Shown one piece after another: positions 44,513 to 54,568 of a DNA stretch of 64,000 nucleotides (its first letter is position 1; each line of letters starts with the position of its first letter). The stretch is from Blasia pusilla (Eukaryota; Marchantiophyta; Marchantiopsida; Blasiales): assembly GCA_050084515.1 (NCBI GenBank), contig CM114275.1, positions 9,920,001-9,984,000 of the forward strand. Reading direction: 5' to 3'. Both the position numbers and the translations under genes were made by a program. The notes beneath the pieces were generated by a model, which was given only the letters and a program-made list of their open reading frames with translations, searched no databases and had not been told where the DNA came from.

Positions 44513-45349
44513 CTAAGTGATGGCATTGCTAAATGCTGCTAAGGTCGCCACCTCTCCTGGCTGTCGCTCGATCACTACACTTGTGTATCGAACGGGTAAT
44601 GAGCTAAGGCGCCCATCACCTGAGTGCCATTCTAGTCTGTAGGACATTGACTCCTCCCAATAATCCAGGGAAAATCCCATCGGGTATAACACTGCTCCAC
44701 CAACCCAGACGTCGTAGGACTCTCCATCAGTCACTATCGCCTTGGCGCGCACCACGGACTCATCTGTAGGATGTCTCGGGCGAATCCTCACCACAACCTC
44801 CTGTCGAGTGATATACTATGTGGTACTCGCTCCACCGAAGGATGTCTGTATCCGTAATGGACAACGCTCCACATCGGCTCTCGTCAAGCCCAATCCTATG
44901 AATGACACTTTCCCCAACATCAATGGTTGCGCTCCTGAATCCAACAAGATAACCTCTCCTCGGTTATCCAACAACACAACTCCAGGAGAAGCCATGGCAC
45001 GCTCTATCGCGAGTCTAGCAGGAATCTCCGTTATCCTAGCAGCCGCAGCCTGACATGAATCTGACGTGGACGGCCCGAGCATCCGCTCAAAGGGCAAGTC
45101 CATCACCTCCTCTGCAATCACCTCTGAACGTGATGCACAAACTCCAACTCCGCGCTCACATAGTGAAGCGGCCAGCCGAAAAGCCTCGGCGGGAGTACCT
45201 CCCAACATCATAATATCGAAAGCAGAAAATAAAGGAGTGCGGTACACAATGGTGGCCGCCCCTAACAACGTGCTTGACACATGCCCCTCCTGAGCATCAA
45301 CAATAGGAGTCGTCGCACTTGCTTCTCCCATCACCCTCCGTGCTTGCAC
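44513..45349 (-). pseudogene. Retropepsin-like aspartic protease (copy C)
   Basis: The frame 45349-44816 carries an N-terminal leader (LCERGVGV) and the active-site phrase VILLDSGAQPLMLGK, with the Asp-Ser-Gly triad intact. After a stop, 44794-44513 continues with SYDVWVGGAVLYPMGF, the second half of the fold. It cleaves Gag-Pol. The short continuation (GHVHAEDTP) before the solo LTR has a counterpart in copy B. Confidence 0.85.
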
Positions 45350-45792
45350 ACCAACAACATCACCAACTCTCTAGGAACTTTGATGAGGATCCATCGATGG
45401 GTTCCTCATCACTTCGGACAACGTGAAAGGTTGAGGAAGCCTAGTCTATTTTCTGGCTTCCCCTCGTTGTGGATCCAACTCTACGGCTGCTCCACGCGTC
45501 ACAACTGCAGCGGCCTCCATTTGGGCAATCCCGCTCATCCAACCAGGATCCTCCATATCTCTGGCTGCTCCATATGATATCGATGCCACGGATCCGACAT
45601 CGGGTAACCTCAATGCCATATAGGCAATCTGCTCATATGGCTGCTGTATCTGAGCAGCCATCCCAGCCTCACGTCCGGCGTCTCCCTCGGCACGTCTATG
45701 TGGTGGTACTCTTCCTCCTCCACGGGCAGCTCCACCACCCTGTCGGGCAACTCCAGCTCCTCGTCCCCAATGGGACCACCTCTGCACAATCT

Positions 45793-47020
45793 CTAGCAAC
45801 CCGGACCGGCTACTTGCTCTGGTGCCCTCTCTGGCCCTCGGTCTGGACGTAACTCACGATGTAAACTGAAACACCTGACACATGTATGACCATACCTCTG
45901 ACAATAGTCATATGGATAACCTCCTGGTGCAGCACCATCTCCTCCTCCATGCTGAGGCACACGTCCATGACCCTGACGAGTGATATAGGGCTGATGATGG
46001 GCTTCACCACATGACCAACAAGTAATAGTAGGCAGTTGCTGCTGAGCCGCATATGAAGGCGCAAGTCTCTGTGGCACGGCCGTCTGATATCCTCCCTAAG
46101 CTCGTGGTGCCATAGTCGACCTATCTCGGAGTCCACGTTGCTGCACAGGTGGTGCAGACAATCGTGACTACTCTTGCCCAGAACCCATGGTGGCTACGCT
46201 CTCCTCCGCCATGTTGCGCTCAATGTTCTCGGCGGTCCTAAAAAATCTCTCAACGTAGGGGAGGTGTTCATAAGAAGCACCCCCTCCCGTACCTGTGTCC
46301 ATAGGGTCTGGTCCAACATCGCGTACCATGACTGGATAGCCTGAGCCCCTGTCATCCCCTTGAGTGACGTTGATCAATCGGCGCAAGCAAGTGTAAGCCT
46401 CATGCAAACTCTCACCCGGGCCCCTCTGGAAGTCGTGGATGCTGGGCAACTTCTCTGTCCCTACCCCTTGGTAGTTGGCCCTCAACTCAATGAAGAACTC
46501 AACCACGGGGTTGAACCTGGGACGAACCCGACTAGATGGTGTAACTGCTCCAGTGTGAGTGATCCCTCATAAAACATCACTAGTGGAAGAGGGAGTAGCC
46601 TCTCCTGACTCCTCCTCCTCATCTGGGAATGGCTCCGTCCATGACACATAGTGTGGGTCATAGTAGAGTCGCCATGCCTCAATCTCTTAGGCATATCTAT
46701 GGGAGAACTCATGGTAATCGTACATGGGCGTCCCCTCTAAATGCTGGAACATACCATTCCATAATGTAAACCGGTTGAACTCTCTAGAGTTCCTGGCCCG
46801 CTGGGAGTTGCACCAACTCCTAAACTCTGCTATGAAATTGTGCCTATTGCACCTGAAAACCTACACGGTCCTCTACCCCGGTCTTCCATCTCGTACACCC
46901 AAATGGTAGGACCACTCAAAATGTGTGGCAATGTGCTCATAAACTCCTCTACACCCTCTCCCTCGTCTGACGATGACATAGAAGGAGGTCGAGGTGGTCC
47001 CTCACGTGGAGACCCTCGGA
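45793..47020 (-). pseudogene. Gag polyprotein, several frameshifts (copy C)
   Basis: From about 47020 an acidic N-terminus leads to the phrase FSGAIGTIS. A shift then gives FIAEFRSWCNSQRARNSREF and FQHLEGTPMYDYHEF. The frame 46506-46168 holds VVEFFIELRANYQGVGTEK and SLHEAYTCLRRLI. The frame 46077-45793 holds a first knuckle, CWSCGEAHH, and a second, YDYCQRYGHTCVRC, where the first cysteine is tyrosine. A Gly/Arg-rich tail follows. The order matches copies A and B. Confidence 0.82.
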
Positions 47021-49925
47021 ACCTCGCGTAAAACCTCTAGAGCTACTCTCGGGTTCACCACCTCGCCTCTCAAAGTCCCGAATGGACCCCATGATGACCC
47101 TCGTGCCCCTCTCACCCGATCACTCTCAACCTTGTGAGTAATCCCTCAATCACTCATCCCAAACATGTGGCACCCGATCTACACTCTCCCTACCCAAGAT
47201 GTGTAACTTGCGGCAACACGCGGCGTGGTGCGGCAAATTGACCAGGCTATCATCTCATTGACAACCTACCCTCAACTCCGGACATCCCACACAGGTCTAT
47301 GTCCCCTAAACCACATAAATGAATGATGCTCTCAGCATCCACACAACCCAATATCCCGAAATAAACTACCCAAATCCCAGAATCCCTCACACGTGTATGG
47401 TAAAGGACCAGAATGGGTAACCTGAATACATGTCGATGTCGCTCCTCAACAACTGAAAATCTCGACCCCAAATTGGTCGTGAAGACAACTCCTCCAATCA
47501 GCAAGTCGTACTCCTCTCGTACTGACGCTGCTCAACCTCCTCGATGTGCGGTGTACGTCGAGCGGTCCGGTGTGACACTGGCGGCACGGAACGACTAAAA
47601 ACAACACGGCACTCGGGAATGGGGTGCGGCACTTAGCGGCATACCCTCCTCAATGAGAAATTCACACGCTCTTCTCCTTAGTGAAGGAGCGATTCCGCGA
47701 TCGAGACGGTGCGGTGCGGCCACAAGCAGCACGGTGCAGCAATTGGCGGTGCGTTGCAGCTACGGGCGTCACGGCACGGTATTCGATCGTTGTCGAGCGG
47801 CTACCAATCACAACATAGCAGCATGAAATCAAAACTCAAACACCATAACCGAAGGTCATCTGCCATCACTGGTTGATAACAAAACTGCGATGACGGTGGC
47901 GGCCAAAACAAAGTATGTGGTGGCGACGCAAGTCACAGAATCAACGAACGTCGTGGAAGACCCTCCACTCCGTAATGTCGGCAATGGCAACCAAAGGGTG
48001 GACAATGGATGGTGGATCGTTGATAGTTACGGTTGACCATCGATGGCAGACCATTGACGGTGACTATGACAGCGACGGCCGCCGCTGGCATGGCGGCTGG
48101 TTTAGGGTTTGAACAATTTAACCCCAAAAATTGCCTAACAATGGAATTTTTGCAAGATTGACCATAACTTTTTGCTTGCGTTCGGAATTGCGCATTGTTT
48201 GTTGCACAACGTGCACAACTTCATGATCTACAACAGCGTCAATTTTTTTTTTTAATCGGACATTCCAGTAAAAATTGACAAGGACTGTTGTAAAGCCCAA
48301 TGTCTCTTTCTCCTATACAAAATTTGGCAACGCTTCTGCGCTGATTTCTCCCATCAAGTCAATCCTCCCGTCAACATATGCAGACAACCTGTTAGCATCA
48401 TGCGCATTGACACTCCATCGTCAACTCTCGCAAATCCCCGTCACGCCCGAAAACATCATGTCGCGCAAACCTCTCCGCCTATCCCCACACACGGCCTATA
48501 ACCTGACTCAACCTGGTCTGGCTCCACTCCTACCACGTACTCCGCTCCACCACATCCACCCCCACTTGGCAGCCTTGTCACCACGTTGACCTTCCACCAC
48601 GTGCGGTCCTACCGTTACCACGTTACCTAAATGGAGGAGGGGAGGAGGGAGAAATAAATGCGGGGCGGGAGGCGGGGTTTAGGGTTTAGGCCCGCACCCC
48701 TATGGGCCTCCCCAACTTTCGGAAAGGGGGGGGCGCGAAGCCCTATGCACGCCTTCCACCTCGGGCAGGGGGGAGAGGGAAGCAAGCTGTCTACGCCCGT
48801 CCGTCCCCATCGTCCGCCCGTCTCCGCCTGTCCGTGACCTAATTTCCAGCCGCTTCCGCGACCTGAACCGCCTCCACGACCCGGCTGCCTCTTGCTCTTT
48901 CCCGACCCCTCACTTGCGTACACCCGACGCCACACTTCTTGCTACACTCAACTGCTATCCTCTGTCAGTCCACACGAACAAAAATCTAGAAAAATAGACA
49001 GCGCTTCCGCCCACGGCCTTCCGAACAGAAAAATGACCAACACGCGCAACACACACGTCTCCAGGGGCTCCAGACCAAGGCAACTCGATTGCCTACCTCC
49101 AAACAACGAATTTCCACCACCCCCTGACATCTTTCTCATGTAAAAATAAAGAGTAGTAAAAACGGCACACCCGACCTAAAACTCCACTCCTCAATCTACA
49201 TCGGCATATCAAGCCTCGTCCACCCTGCGCTATCAAGGAATCCGGACACTAGCACCCTAGTCCTATCTCACACACATACAAGAGAGATGCTCCAACGACC
49301 CAACATGAGAAAGATGACTTAGGAAAGCCATCTTCCTCTGTTATATAGGATGGGGAAGAGCCAAAAGGCTCTTCCCCTAAAAATCGCTATCCCCTTGGTA
49401 ACCTGCGCGCACATGTTACCAGGAACGGGTGACCTGGTCAACAAGTCACCCGGCTGTGAAAGACCTCAACATGAAAGTTGTCAGAAACGACGTTCCTGAC
49501 ACAATGGAGCTATCCTCAACCTCATCCGACATTGTGGGACAAAGCTACACTCAAGATAGTCCGCTGGCTCTTACGCCCTATCCACGATAGATCTCGGCCT
49601 TTCGGCTACTCAGATGTGACATATTTTACATAGAGAGAATGAGAGAATAAGAGAATTAGAGAGTGAGAGAGCTTCATGGGGGAGCTCGCTAGTCACTTGC
49701 TGTTTTTGCAGGTTGGGGACCGTGTTTCCCGTTCAGTGGCCCATGGGAGTGCTCACCGGAGCAAGGGCTGCTTTGATTGTTCTTTGCATTTGCCGATTTT
49801 TCGTGTGGAAGAATGGCGCGCAGAAGCGTCGCCCAATTTTAGATAGGGATTGAGTATGGGGGCGGGTTGCCCCATGCCCGTGCTCTCGGGAGCACCATGT
49901 AGCTTTCTAATTTTTATTTTTACAG
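47021..49925. other. No gene seen: copy C leader, then G/C-rich unassigned sequence
   Basis: 47021-47500 includes the leader shared with copy B. From 47560 to 47800 GCGGCAC-type words recur. 48630-48900 is GC-rich with homopolymer runs. Two telomere-type units (GTTTAGGGTTTAGG) lie near 48676-48689 and are too short to be a telomere tract. 49330-49380 contains an 8-base inverted pair (AAGAGCC/GGCTCTT). Open frames here look random. No domain is recognised. Confidence 0.5.
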
Positions 49926-50602
49926 GTTGGAGGGCATATGCGAGAGTGGAGCGCCCCTCCCATTTGTTAGTGGATCCCATTTTGGATCTAGGTCATCAAT
50001 CACAGGCAGTGAGGCGCAATGATCGAGCACCGTTGACTGTGGTCAACACGGTAGGCATGTCGCGGGCAGCCTTGTCCACATTTGTGAGTTTTCCCGCTTC
50101 CTATGCATACAAGGAGGCCGGTCCTGGCTTAGTTTGGGATGACCAGGTTCAGCGGTTGGTGGAGCCCAACGCCGACGAGAGAGAGCGAGCGATGGGATTT
50201 CTCACAGGAGTGACGGTAGTACCATCAATGTCTGAGGCATCACGACGCCATGTCTTGGGTTAGGCGATGGACCTAAACTGCTTGACATGGATCCTCAGCT
50301 TGGGAGTGGCTGAGCATCGTCGTATGAGATCGCGAGTGATCACAGTGGTTGCGTTGGTGAGCCCCATGCCTACGGAGACGGTGGAGGCAGTGGTTGGGGG
50401 CGAGACCCGAGGAGATCTACACACCATGGGAGATCGGGAGAGAAACCCTTGGACTTCTTGGGATGTTTTGCAGGTACGCAAGGAGATGATAGCCACATCA
50501 TTGAGCGTGGTTTTGGGCACTGCACGTGGAGGAGATCAGAGTTTGCAGTTGGTTGTAGGAGAGCGGCCGAGTGTTGTTGTTCGAGACGGGGTTGCACCAT
50601 AG
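49926..50602 (+). pseudogene. Methyltransferase C-terminal third and linker (copy D)
   Basis: Starts at a sharp boundary in the methyltransferase (RAYARVERPSHLLVDPI) and continues through TFVSFPASYAYKEAGPGLVW and motif IX-X (ERERAMGFLTG, then SEASRRHVLG). There TAG replaces CAG at 50261-50263. The frame continues through AMDLNCLTWIL into the linker (VALVSPMPTETVEAVVGG) and stops at 50602. Motifs I-VIII are absent, so no catalytic site is present. It preserves the C-terminal order that is frameshifted in copy C. Confidence 0.9.
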
Positions 50603-50848
50603 CAACCACCGATATCCGCGCCGGAGAGTCCTACCATAGTCACGATGGAGACTTGGGAGCTAGATATGGGCCTTAAGTTGACAGGAGGAGAGCTGCGCCG
50701 AATACATGAGTTCCTCAGGAGTTATAGGAGCTGCTTTGCGTTTAGCATGGAGGATTTGGGTACGCTGAAGGGACCGAGGATCGGCATTGAGTTGTTGAGT
50801 GATACGCCAATCTTCCGACGACCCTATATGTACAATGATTCAGAGTAG
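50603..50848 (+). pseudogene. RT N-terminal remnant next to the deletion (copy D)
   Basis: Reads TWELDMGLKLTGGELRRIHEF, then SCFAFSMEDLGTLKGPRIGI, and ends shortly after FRRPYMYNDSE. It then joins RNase H by way of about 20 bases. Compared with copy C, roughly 0.8 kb of RT is missing, including YIDD. A short repeat (GAT) near 50838 suggests a microhomology deletion of about 17 bases just before it. Confidence 0.88.
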
Positions 50849-50910
50849 GAGCCAGGATAGGTTGAAGTGCGCCCATCTTAAGGAGACCGATCCGGGGGCG
50901 TCCTTTCCAG

Positions 50911-51282
50911 TTGCACATAGATTGGAGCATGTTGGGGCTTGGAGCGGTGCTCACCCAACATGATGATGAGGATAGAGAGTTCGTGGTGGCTTATGCTAGC
51001 CGCTCGAACAACGTTGCAGAGGCGAAGTACAACTCGTATGAGGGTGAGTGTTTGGCTACGGTGTGGGCTGTCGCGCATTTCAAGTGTTACTTATTTGGCA
51101 ACCCCTTTACCATCATCACTGATCATCAACCACTAAAGTGGTTGATGGAGTCCGACAAGCTTACAGGGAAGCTTGCGAGATGGGCTCTGTTGTTGCAAGA
51201 GTATGATTTTCAGGTGGTATATAGACCTGGGATGCTTAACCATGATGCAGATGGGTTGAGTCGTAACCCATGCCCGAGTTAG
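50911..51282 (+). pseudogene. RNase H (copy D)
   Basis: The frame carries HIDWSMLGLGAVL (aspartate), YEGECLATVWAVAHF (glutamate) and ITDHQPLKWLM (aspartate). It ends at DGLSRNPCPS with TAG at 51280-51282 where copy C has CAG. All active-site residues look conserved. The frame then shifts near 51390 before integrase. Confidence 0.9.
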
Positions 51283-51338
51283 CGATATGCGACTAGAGCT
51301 CAATGGCATGGAGAGAGTGATGAGGAGTCGGTGCCAGG

Positions 51339-52908
51339 ATGGCACGCGTCAGCCTATTTAGGCATGTTGGATATGGAGAGCAAGAGTGTCCAACTTCGAT
51401 GGCGAGGTCTAGTGGAGAGTCCTTGGATCCCGAGGCCAGTGAGGAGATGACAAGTGGCCAATATATCCATGATGATGGAGTAGTCTTGGAGTACCTTCGT
51501 ACTGGCAGCGTTGCGAGCATTGTGGATGCTAGAGAGCGGGATCGGATCCTACAGCGGGCCAGACGGTTCCGTTGGGAGGGGACACATGTTTTGAGGGTTT
51601 GGGAGGATGGCAGAGTACGCGTAGTGCCACATCCTTTGCAGAGAGCACGACTAGTGCAACATGCCCACAAGGAGTTGGGTCACTTTGGGGTGAAGCGGAC
51701 GTACAACTTGCTCCAGATTCAGTATTGGTGGCGAGGCATGCAAACTGACATTCAGCAGTTTGTTGCCAGGTGCATGGTGTGTGATCGGGTCCGAGCATCG
51801 TTCAATGCTCTGACTCCACAGTTGCATCCATTACCGATCATGGGCTTAGGGTATAGATGGAGTTTGGATTTTGCAGGATGTTTGCCTTTGACGGAGCGTT
51901 ACAATCGTTATGTGTTGGTGATGATCGAGCACTTCTTGAAGTGGATCGAGTTGGTTGCATTGCCTGACAAAGCAAGTGAGGGAGTAGCTTATGCCTTTCT
52001 TGACAGAGTGCTGAGTCATTATGGCACACCGGCTGAGGTGTTGATAGACCAGGGTATGGAGTTTCGCGGTGAGTTTCAAGCCTTGTGTGATCAGGCGCTG
52101 ATGGACCACCGCACGACTTCGTGAGATCATCCCGAGGCGGATGGATTAGCGAAGAGAGTTGTGAAGACGGTGAAGAGGGGTTTACGCAAGTATGGCTTGC
52201 AAAGAGGTCACCTAGGATATTGGGACCTTCAGTTGCCATGGTTGGCGATAGGATACAGATTCAGCAGGCAAGCATCCTTAGCGTCTTTTTCACCGTACTT
52301 GCTACTTTATGGCCGAGAGCTAGATTTACCTGCGGCCATTCGTCGAGATACTAGTGAGGTGCTAGACCTTGATGACCTAGATGTATGGATGCGAGCATGT
52401 TCTCATAGGGCTGAGTTATTTCGGAGAGTGATGTCCATGGCATTCGAGAACTTGGCGATTGCGCAGCATCGGGATACGTTGAGGTATGCGACTATTCGGG
52501 GTGGTGGTTATCGACCAACTATCCGGAGGTTTCATCAGGGAGATTATGTCTACTTGGAGCAAACGACACCGACGACGTTGGATGTGACTGTAGGATGCAC
52601 TATCTTGAGAGTGCGTGACATTTTGCCATCCGGTGTTCTCTTGTTGGAGGGACGCAATGGTATGGTATGGAAGGACCATGTGCGTAATTGTGCACCATGT
52701 CACCTTCCTAACATTGATGGTACAGTGGATCCGAGCTTAGCAGTAGTTCCTCTAGGCTTGCGTTGTATGTTGTGTGGTTCTACCCGTGGTGCGGCCACGA
52801 TGCTAGTTTGTGATGGTTGTTCGAGAGGTTGGCATATGGCATGTCTGACGCCACCTCTCACTAGGGTTCCTTGGGGATGATGGATGTGTCCCAGATGTAC
52901 ATAGAGGA
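51339..52908 (+). pseudogene. Integrase with C-terminal PHD finger, two stops in one frame (copy D)
   Basis: From 51339 the frame carries a connector (ARERDRILQRA) and the HHCC zinc-binding region (HFGVKRTYNLLQIQYWWRGM, then VARCMVCD). The core follows with the aspartates in WSLDFAGCLPL and VLIDQGMEFRG. A TGA at 52122-52124 sits where CGA is expected (SRDHPEAD). The glutamate position of the core is lysine here (ADGLAKRVV). The frame continues to a GPY/F-like tail (VGCTILRVRDILPSGVLLLEG) and a PHD finger: CMLC, CDGC, WHMAC, then TGA at 52878-52880, then W-M-C-P-R-C. All eight PHD zinc ligands (C4HC3) are visible across the stop. This is the best PHD copy. Confidence 0.92.
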
Positions 52909-53090
52909 GATACTAGGTAGGTTTCGATCCCGACTTTTTCTCTGATATGGATGACAGGAAGGCGACTAACGATGGGGCCACATGAGCACTGGGCCTTCTT
53001 GCTCTTAGCGTCCGAGAGATGTATGTCATGGTAGGTAGGGATAGATGGCTATCTCGAGTTAGAGGGACCTAACCACCAGCTAGAGGGGCG

Positions 53091-53218
53091 ATTGGAGATA
53101 TTTTGGTACTTCTTGTCTCGTTGTTTGGATGCCATGAGTTAGCATGGGATCGTGCGTGTTTATGTGTGTGTTTGGTGACAGCGATGTATGTTGTGTAGCG
53201 ATGTGTATGCGCACGATA
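53091..53218 (+). repeat. 3' terminal block (LTR-like) of copy D
   Basis: Begins ATTGGAGATATTTTGG right after a purine-rich AGCTAGAGGGGCG run (53078-53090) and ends GCGCACGATA at 53218, 128 bases. It matches the blocks of copies B and C, 28757-28884 and 7595-7719. The sequence beyond is different in every copy. Confidence 0.75.
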
Positions 53219-54568
53219 CAGGGAAGGACGGCGGATTAGTGCGGATTAATGACACAAAATCAGAAACCAGCTAGGCTCTTTGCCGATTGCCGGAACTCCA
53301 GTTTTGTTACGTGATTGGCTAGAGTGCGGACAGGTAGATGTCACGGGGGGCAAAGAGTCGTAGATCTTCATTAGGGCTTCTCCTAAGCCATTCGATGGAT
53401 TCAAAGGCAAGATCGGACAGGTAGGGTTTGGAGTCTTTAGACTTCGGAGTGCGGACTCCGGAGGGAAGTGGCGGCTGGGTGGGGTGGGAATCCAGAGGGG
53501 CCCTTGGGGTGGAGACCCCACTGAGAGGCAATCCCTCTCATTCTTGCTCAACGCGGGCCAGACTCTCTCCTCCCTTCTCCGACTCTGAGTTCTCTCTTCC
53601 CTCTCCAAGTGACAATCTTGACTCTTGGACTATCTGTGTAACGCTCGAGGCCTCTCTCGCTCTATCGATTCTCGATTTGGATTCATGGATGACGGGACCA
53701 CGACTCTACACTCTAACTTCTTACAACTCTTGCAATTCATGGCTACGTTGGAACTTGATGTTTTGAACTCTGAGTGTGGAGCTTTTTCGGCTTTGAGTGT
53801 CCAAGTATTGGACTCTTGGCACTGCAAGGTCAGGTAGACTCAATTTCTACCTGCTATTGCGGCTTGAGGCTCACGGTTTGCAGCAAGTAGAGGGTTCTCT
53901 TAGTGTCAAGTATTGCACTCTCGATATTACTGAATTCGGATTGACCCACATTCTAGGCTCTCTCGGACACTCAACTTTATTGCCTTCAAGTCGGATCGAC
54001 CCAGATTCTAGGCTCTCTTGGACACTCGGCTCCGCTGCTATCAACTTGAGTCTTGACCGTCGGCTCTTACATGCAGCAGAATCCAGTGTTCGAGCAGCGT
54101 TGCCCTGATCAACTACACTCTTCTTGACTCGCATTGTTGCAACATTGTTGTTGCACCTCGTAGTCATTTGCACCAAGCGTTCAGTTCTTGTCACCTGATT
54201 TTTGTAGGTTTGCTTCTACGGCTTGTAGTGTGGCTCCTGGCTTAGGTTTTTTCTTGCTTTGTAGACTTAGTTTGTAAGCCTACATTTAGGTTCTGGGAGA
54301 CTTGCCCTCGCCTAAAGTCCTGATTTTTTTTTCTGCAAGTACTAGTAGCTATATTGATGCCATGGTCTCTACTCTTTGAACTTTACACTTGTTGGACCGT
54401 GGACTCTTAGAGTTTTGGTTGTGCGCTTCCCTTCTGACTCTTTGGGCTAGGTTTTAGGGATCTTCTTTTGCTTCAACCTGCTTTGTTCTTTGCCAACCTT
54501 TTGCACCTTCATCGCTTTCAGACTCTTGTCTTGATTGTATTTTTTGCTTCTCGAATCTTCCCACATTA
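53219..54568. other. No gene seen between copy D and the hAT element
   Basis: Open frames such as 53428-53766 and 53797-54108 have no motif. A roughly 60-base unit is repeated at about 53940-54030 (ATTCTAGGCTCTCT[C/T]GGACACTC, twice). It may include the hAT element's 5' flank, but its terminal repeats were not found. Confidence 0.4.

Larger units (their letters stand above)
38551..47020 (-). mobile_element. Methyltransferase-bearing Ty3/gypsy retrotransposon, copy C (with a solo LTR inserted)
   Basis: On the minus strand: gag (47020-45793), protease (45349-44513), an inserted solo LTR (44354-43329), methyltransferase (about 43328-41969), RT (41731-40940), RNase H (40897-40430), integrase (40300-39290), PHD (39110-38860) and the terminal block (38670-38551). 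It is the most complete copy in domain content. Protease DSGA, methyltransferase motifs I-VIII and the RT YIDD box are all conserved. Stops and shifts in RNase H, integrase and PHD inactivate it. Confidence 0.92.
49926..53218 (+). mobile_element. Methyltransferase-bearing Ty3/gypsy retrotransposon, copy D (inverted, internally deleted)
   Basis: Plus orientation. It starts abruptly inside the methyltransferase (49926) and carries its last third, the linker, the first part of RT, RNase H (50911-51282), integrase (51339 onwards), the PHD finger and the terminal block. Most of RT is deleted, and gag, protease and the methyltransferase N-terminus are missing. Integrase and PHD are nearly one frame with two stops. 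This copy cannot be autonomous. Confidence 0.9.

Noticed and set aside
48660-48700. Telomere-type repeat (TTTAGGG)
   Set aside because: Only about two units. Such short runs occur in promoters and by chance, so not a telomere remnant.
48630-49140. GC-rich region with open frames as a host gene
   Set aside because: The frames on both strands are similar in length and show no domain, splice pattern or codon bias that I can see.
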